A stretch of DNA of 8,198 bases, from the NCBI GenBank assembly GCA_030823965.1, contig JAVBYP010000185.1, positions 1 to 8,198 on the forward strand. Direction: 5' to 3'. Below, piece by piece: positions 5,963-8,198 of this stretch (its first letter is position 1; every line of letters begins with the position of its first letter). The notes under the pieces were generated by a model, which saw only the letters and a list, made by a program, of their open reading frames with translations, had not been told where the DNA came from and made no database searches. The stretch comes from Sideroxydans sp. (lineage in GTDB: Bacteria; Pseudomonadota; Gammaproteobacteria; Burkholderiales; Gallionellaceae). The position numbers and the translations under genes were made by a program.

Positions 5963-6450
5963 AACAGCTTGACCTTCAGTTGCACCGAGATCGCGCCATA
6001 CAACCTGTTTTGAATCGTAGGTACGAAAGCGATGTTCGCACCCACGCGGTCATACTCGATACTGGCGATGGGAATGAGGGCAGGGAACCATCCGCCGTTC
6101 TGCATCTTCGGATATCCATCGAACCCGCCGATGACCGCTCCCAACTTCACCTTGCCCCATGTGGCAGGCTCCCAATACATCCCAGCATAGTGAGACGTCT
6201 CACGGTCACTGTTGTAGAACTGCCCGACCGTCAGCGAATTGGTGCTTGAGTAGCGATACTCCAATCCCAATCCACGGTTGGCATTGTTCAACCCCTTGTT
6301 GGTATCGAAGTGGAAAGAGTAGAAGCCCGCATTCACCCACAGTTGGTCCTGTGGTGTCACCTCAGTCCAAGTGAGCGGCGGCAAGCCGTCTGCGTGTGCG
6401 TTGGCGCAGCAGGTGAACATCAGCAATAGCGAGATGAGTAGGTGGCGCAT
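5959..6450 (-). CDS. Small exported, probable outer-membrane beta-barrel protein, PagP-like
   Basis: 163 residues from the ATG at 6450. Residues 1-20 form a classic Sec signal peptide (MRH, then a run of Leu/Ile, then ANAHA before DG). The rest alternates polar and hydrophobic residues with many aromatics, and ends in KVKLF, a C-terminal Phe typical of outer-membrane barrels. The segment WFPALIPIASIEYDRVGANIAF (split at 121-142) followed by VPTIQNRLYGAISVQLKVKLF (split, 143-163) resembles the end of PagP, the lipid A palmitoyltransferase (PVLLPLASVGYG... then a final barrel strand). H47 and the pair S81-D82 lie roughly where PagP carries its His and Asp-Ser residues, but this alignment is by eye. 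A longer frame starts at 6573, but the signal peptide fixes the start. There is no clear Shine-Dalgarno sequence; TACACT (minus strand, 6466-6461) is a possible -10. A conserved uncharacterised barrel is the safe call. Confidence 0.7.
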   Translation of the reverse strand: MRHLLISLLLMFTCCANAHADGLPPLTWTEVTPQDQLWVNAGFYSFHFDTNKGLNNANRGLGLEYRYSSTNSLTVGQFYNSDRETSHYAGMYWEPATWGKVKLGAVIGGFDGYPKMQNGGWFPALIPIASIEYDRVGANIAFVPTIQNRLYGAISVQLKVKLF

Positions 6451-6558
6451 GGTGCGATGGAGTGTACTAAATTCGATGATGCTCGCGGACAGAAAATAGA
6501 ATGGGTCGTTGTGTGGCGAAGGTAAATTTTTTTGCTCACACTGGTTACCCCGCTCATA

Positions 6559-6661
6559 CTTCGATACGCGCAAATAACCGCGCTACTCAGCACGAACGGG
6601 GTAGTCTCTAATTGAGAGAGTCCGTACGCCCTGAGTAGCCAGCGTAGCGGGCGTATCGAAG
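6559..6661. repeat. Imperfect long inverted repeat, dispersed intergenic element remnant
   Basis: The outer arms are a perfect 11-base match, CTTCGATACGC (6559-6569) against GCGTATCGAAG (6651-6661). The inner arms are a perfect 9-base match, GCTACTCAG (6582-6590) against CTGAGTAGC (6631-6639). The centre holds ACGG/CCGT (6596-6599, 6622-6625) and TCTCT/AGAGA (6605-6609, 6615-6619) around AATTG. The arms between the matched blocks have decayed. The 'CTGAGTAGC...GCGTATCGAAG' pattern is one I associate with dispersed repeats in beta- and gammaproteobacteria. It lies between the divergently read barrel-protein and acpH genes. No coding capacity is seen in it. Confidence 0.75.
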
Positions 6662-6698
6662 GGGATATGTCGGACAACTGCATACCGAAAGCTACATC

Positions 6699-7277
6699 AT
6701 GAACTTCCTTGCCCATGCACTGCTTGCAGGTGATTCTCCCGCCTTGATCGTGGGCGGAGTCGTGGGCGATTGGATCAAAGGAACTTTGCCCGGCGCATTG
6801 CCGCCTGACCTTGCCAAGGGTGTCGCACTGCATCGCGCCATCGATGAACACGCCGAAACTCATCCCGCTTTTTGCCGCAGCCGCTCCCGTGTCTCACCCC
6901 AGCGCAGACGTTATGCCGGAGTCCTAGTCGATGTGTTCTACGACCACCTCTTGGCGAAGCATTGGGCAGACCTGCATCACCGCCCGCTGGATGAATATTG
7001 CAACGAAGTCTATCGCCACATCCAAGACCGACTGCACGACCTACCGTCCGATTCACACTTCGCTTTGAACATGATGGCGCAACAAGATTGGCTCAGCAGC
7101 TACGCGCACATGGCGGAGGTCGCCGATGTATTGGCGCGTATGTCACGCCGCGCAAGACAGCCCAATCCATTAGCGAATGGCGAGCTTGAGTTGCTTGCGG
7201 ATGTGGAGGGATTTACGGCGGACTTCTACGAGTGGTTCGGTGATGCGAAAGGGTTTTGTCGTCAGTGGAAGAATTAG
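6699..7277 (+). CDS. acpH: Acyl carrier protein phosphodiesterase (ACP hydrolyase)
   Basis: A cytoplasmic enzyme that removes the 4'-phosphopantetheine group from holo-ACP, returning apo-ACP; it controls ACP prosthetic group turnover. The 192 residues match the DUF479/AcpH family (E. coli AcpH is 193): MNFLAHALLAG at the start, GGVVGDWIKG (19-28; D24), GVALHRAID (41-49; H45, R46, D49), and RYAGVLVDVFYDHLLAKHW (71-89; D78, D82, H83). These fit the HD-like metal-binding His/Asp set expected for the family. The ATG at 6699 gives the canonical MNFLAH start; no strong Shine-Dalgarno sequence is seen before it. The gene stands alone, between the inverted-repeat element upstream and a perfect hairpin that begins on the last base of its stop codon. 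Confidence 0.92.
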   Translation: MNFLAHALLAGDSPALIVGGVVGDWIKGTLPGALPPDLAKGVALHRAIDEHAETHPAFCRSRSRVSPQRRRYAGVLVDVFYDHLLAKHWADLHHRPLDEYCNEVYRHIQDRLHDLPSDSHFALNMMAQQDWLSSYAHMAEVADVLARMSRRARQPNPLANGELELLADVEGFTADFYEWFGDAKGFCRQWKN

Positions 7278-7305
7278 TAGGGTGGGCAGGAAGTGCCCAC
7301 CCTAC
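7277..7305. repeat. Perfect 12-bp hairpin after acpH
   Basis: GTAGGGTGGGCA (7277-7288) pairs perfectly with TGCCCACCCTAC (7294-7305) around the loop GGAAG. The first base is the last base of the acpH TAG stop. No T-run follows on the plus strand (TTGGC), so it is a poor fit to an intrinsic terminator. The GTAGGGTGGGCA/TGCCCACCCTAC form is a common dispersed intergenic palindrome in proteobacteria. It also lies downstream of nrdJ on the other strand, so it could mark both transcript ends. Confidence 0.65.
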
Positions 7306-7368
7306 TTGGCTAATGGAAAATGAAGTTTATTGATGGATATCGCTACTCTTAAACCAGTCTGCGTTTAC

Positions 7369-8198
7369 TCAACCGCACGCCCCGATCGCCCCACAGCTCG
7401 TACAGAACTCACATCCATCCTTCTTGATGAGCGTGGCGTTACCGCACTCTTTGCACACCTTGCCGACGATGGGTTTGATGGTGGTGGGTTTGATCTGGCC
7501 TTCGGGGATCTCTAGCACGCCCATCTGTTGTATCGGGTAGCCGTTCTCGTCGAGGATGCCGAGCATGGAGAAGCGGTGGATGATGAGCTTGGCCACATAC
7601 GACACGGTGGAGGGGTAGCTCTCCATCTTTGCGCCACCAGGCACACGCGCCATGAAGTCACCCAAGGGTTCGCCGAAGTTGAGCAGTTTGCGCAGCTTCA
7701 TGCCGATCCACGCAGGGTCGATGACGCGCATGTCTAGGCTCAACACTTTGCACAGTCCGTCGAGTGCGCGCGGATACACGCCGGACAACCACATGGAGTA
7801 GGGGCGACGTTGGCCGTCTGGCAGTACCAGTTCTTTCAAGCCCAAAACGAAATCGTCACCACTACCCGCGTTGGAGATGTCCACCGTCCAGCTCATGGTG
7901 CCGTCGGTGCCGGTCTTGGGTTCTTTCTTGGCGAACAGTGCGTCCATCATCGGCGTGGTCACGCCATCGCTGACTTCCAATGCACCGAGTTCTTCGATGC
8001 GATATTTCAGCAAGTGCGCGAAAGCGGCGACCAAGCTGGGCATACGTTTCACTTCGCCATCGGGCGGCATCGGCATCTCGAAGGCGTCATCGCCTGCGGA
8101 CTTCATCAGCATCTCTAGCTTCATGCGGATCCACACGGGGTCGCGCGTGCGCATGTCCATCGAGAGTGACTTCGCCAATGCACCCAAGCCGCGCGGTT
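7369..8198 (-). CDS. nrdJ: Adenosylcobalamin-dependent ribonucleotide reductase, C-terminal part (partial)
   Basis: The gene runs off the right edge; about 275 C-terminal residues are visible, stopping at TGA (7371-7369). The apparent start at 8187 is only an internal TTG; the frame is open to the window end. The sequence SGDDFVLGLKEL, LPDGQRRPYSMWLSGVYPRALDGLCKVLSLDMR marks a TSCPD domain, which sits at the C-terminus of class II (vitamin B12-dependent) reductases that make deoxyribonucleotides without oxygen. A second copy of its helical half occurs nearer the right edge (see findings). The C-terminus is a six-cysteine ribbon, VCKECGN...GCEFCTSCGAIGACG (C245, C248, C259, C262, C265, C271 counted from the TTG codon), likely metal-binding or passing reducing equivalents. 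The catalytic barrel lies outside the window, so the name rests on this tail, which I recognise from betaproteobacterial NrdJ. Confidence 0.82.
   Translation of the reverse strand, partial: PRGLGALAKSLSMDMRTRDPVWIRMKLEMLMKSAGDDAFEMPMPPDGEVKRMPSLVAAFAHLLKYRIEELGALEVSDGVTTPMMDALFAKKEPKTGTDGTMSWTVDISNAGSGDDFVLGLKELVLPDGQRRPYSMWLSGVYPRALDGLCKVLSLDMRVIDPAWIGMKLRKLLNFGEPLGDFMARVPGGAKMESYPSTVSYVAKLIIHRFSMLGILDENGYPIQQMGVLEIPEGQIKPTTIKPIVGKVCKECGNATLIKKDGCEFCTSCGAIGACG

Noticed and set aside
6451..6558. Possible small gene or sRNA between the barrel-protein gene and the inverted repeat
   Set aside because: I see no convincing start with a ribosome site, promoter pair or terminator; only a short T-run at about 6527-6533 with no stem before it.
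6420..6863. 147-codon minus-strand frame across the intergenic repeat and acpH
   Set aside because: Half is antisense to acpH and the rest crosses the inverted repeat; no domain is recognisable.

Overview
The window looks like ordinary chromosomal DNA from a Gram-negative betaproteobacterium. My best guess is the Nitrosomonadales (Gallionella, Sideroxydans or Methylophilus-type lineages). This rests on the mix of YchF, RhlE, DUF1415, NfsB, SrkA, YchJ, AcpH and a cobalamin-dependent ribonucleotide reductase, on moderately GC-rich coding sequence (a hand count of line 5221-5280 gives 36/60 G+C), and on REP-like hairpin repeats between genes. The genus is inference.

Layout from left to right: the last 60 codons of ychF (1-183); a leader of about 160 bases with a candidate promoter and a hairpin; an rhlE-type DEAD-box RNA helicase gene (348-1718) whose stop codon overlaps the start of a DUF1415 gene (1718-2287); a spacer with a short perfect hairpin repeat; an nfsB-type nitroreductase (2361-3017); an AT-rich foreign-looking gene (3081-4553); then srkA (4596-5585) and ychJ (5573-5962), which overlap by 13 bases. 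On the minus strand, a small secreted or outer-membrane protein gene (5959-6450) converges with ychJ and shares its CTAG stop palindrome. A degenerate long inverted repeat (6559-6661) precedes acpH (6699-7277). A perfect 12-bp hairpin follows acpH. The window ends in the C-terminal part of a minus-strand nrdJ (7369-8198), whose start lies beyond the right edge.

Most genes are housekeeping or stress maintenance: RNA remodelling (RhlE), flavin reduction (NfsB), envelope stress kinase (SrkA), acyl-carrier-protein prosthetic group removal (AcpH) and deoxynucleotide synthesis (NrdJ).

The outlier is the gene at 3081-4553. It is clearly AT-rich (line 3301-3360 has 20/60 G+C), stands alone between two core genes, and encodes a PD-(D/E)XK-like nuclease domain fused to a DUF2075 (Schlafen group 3-like) superfamily 1 helicase module. 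That architecture resembles single-protein nuclease-helicase immunity (Nhi-like) anti-phage systems. It is the best candidate in this window for an undescribed defence system. No CRISPR array, transposase, integrase, tRNA or rRNA was seen.
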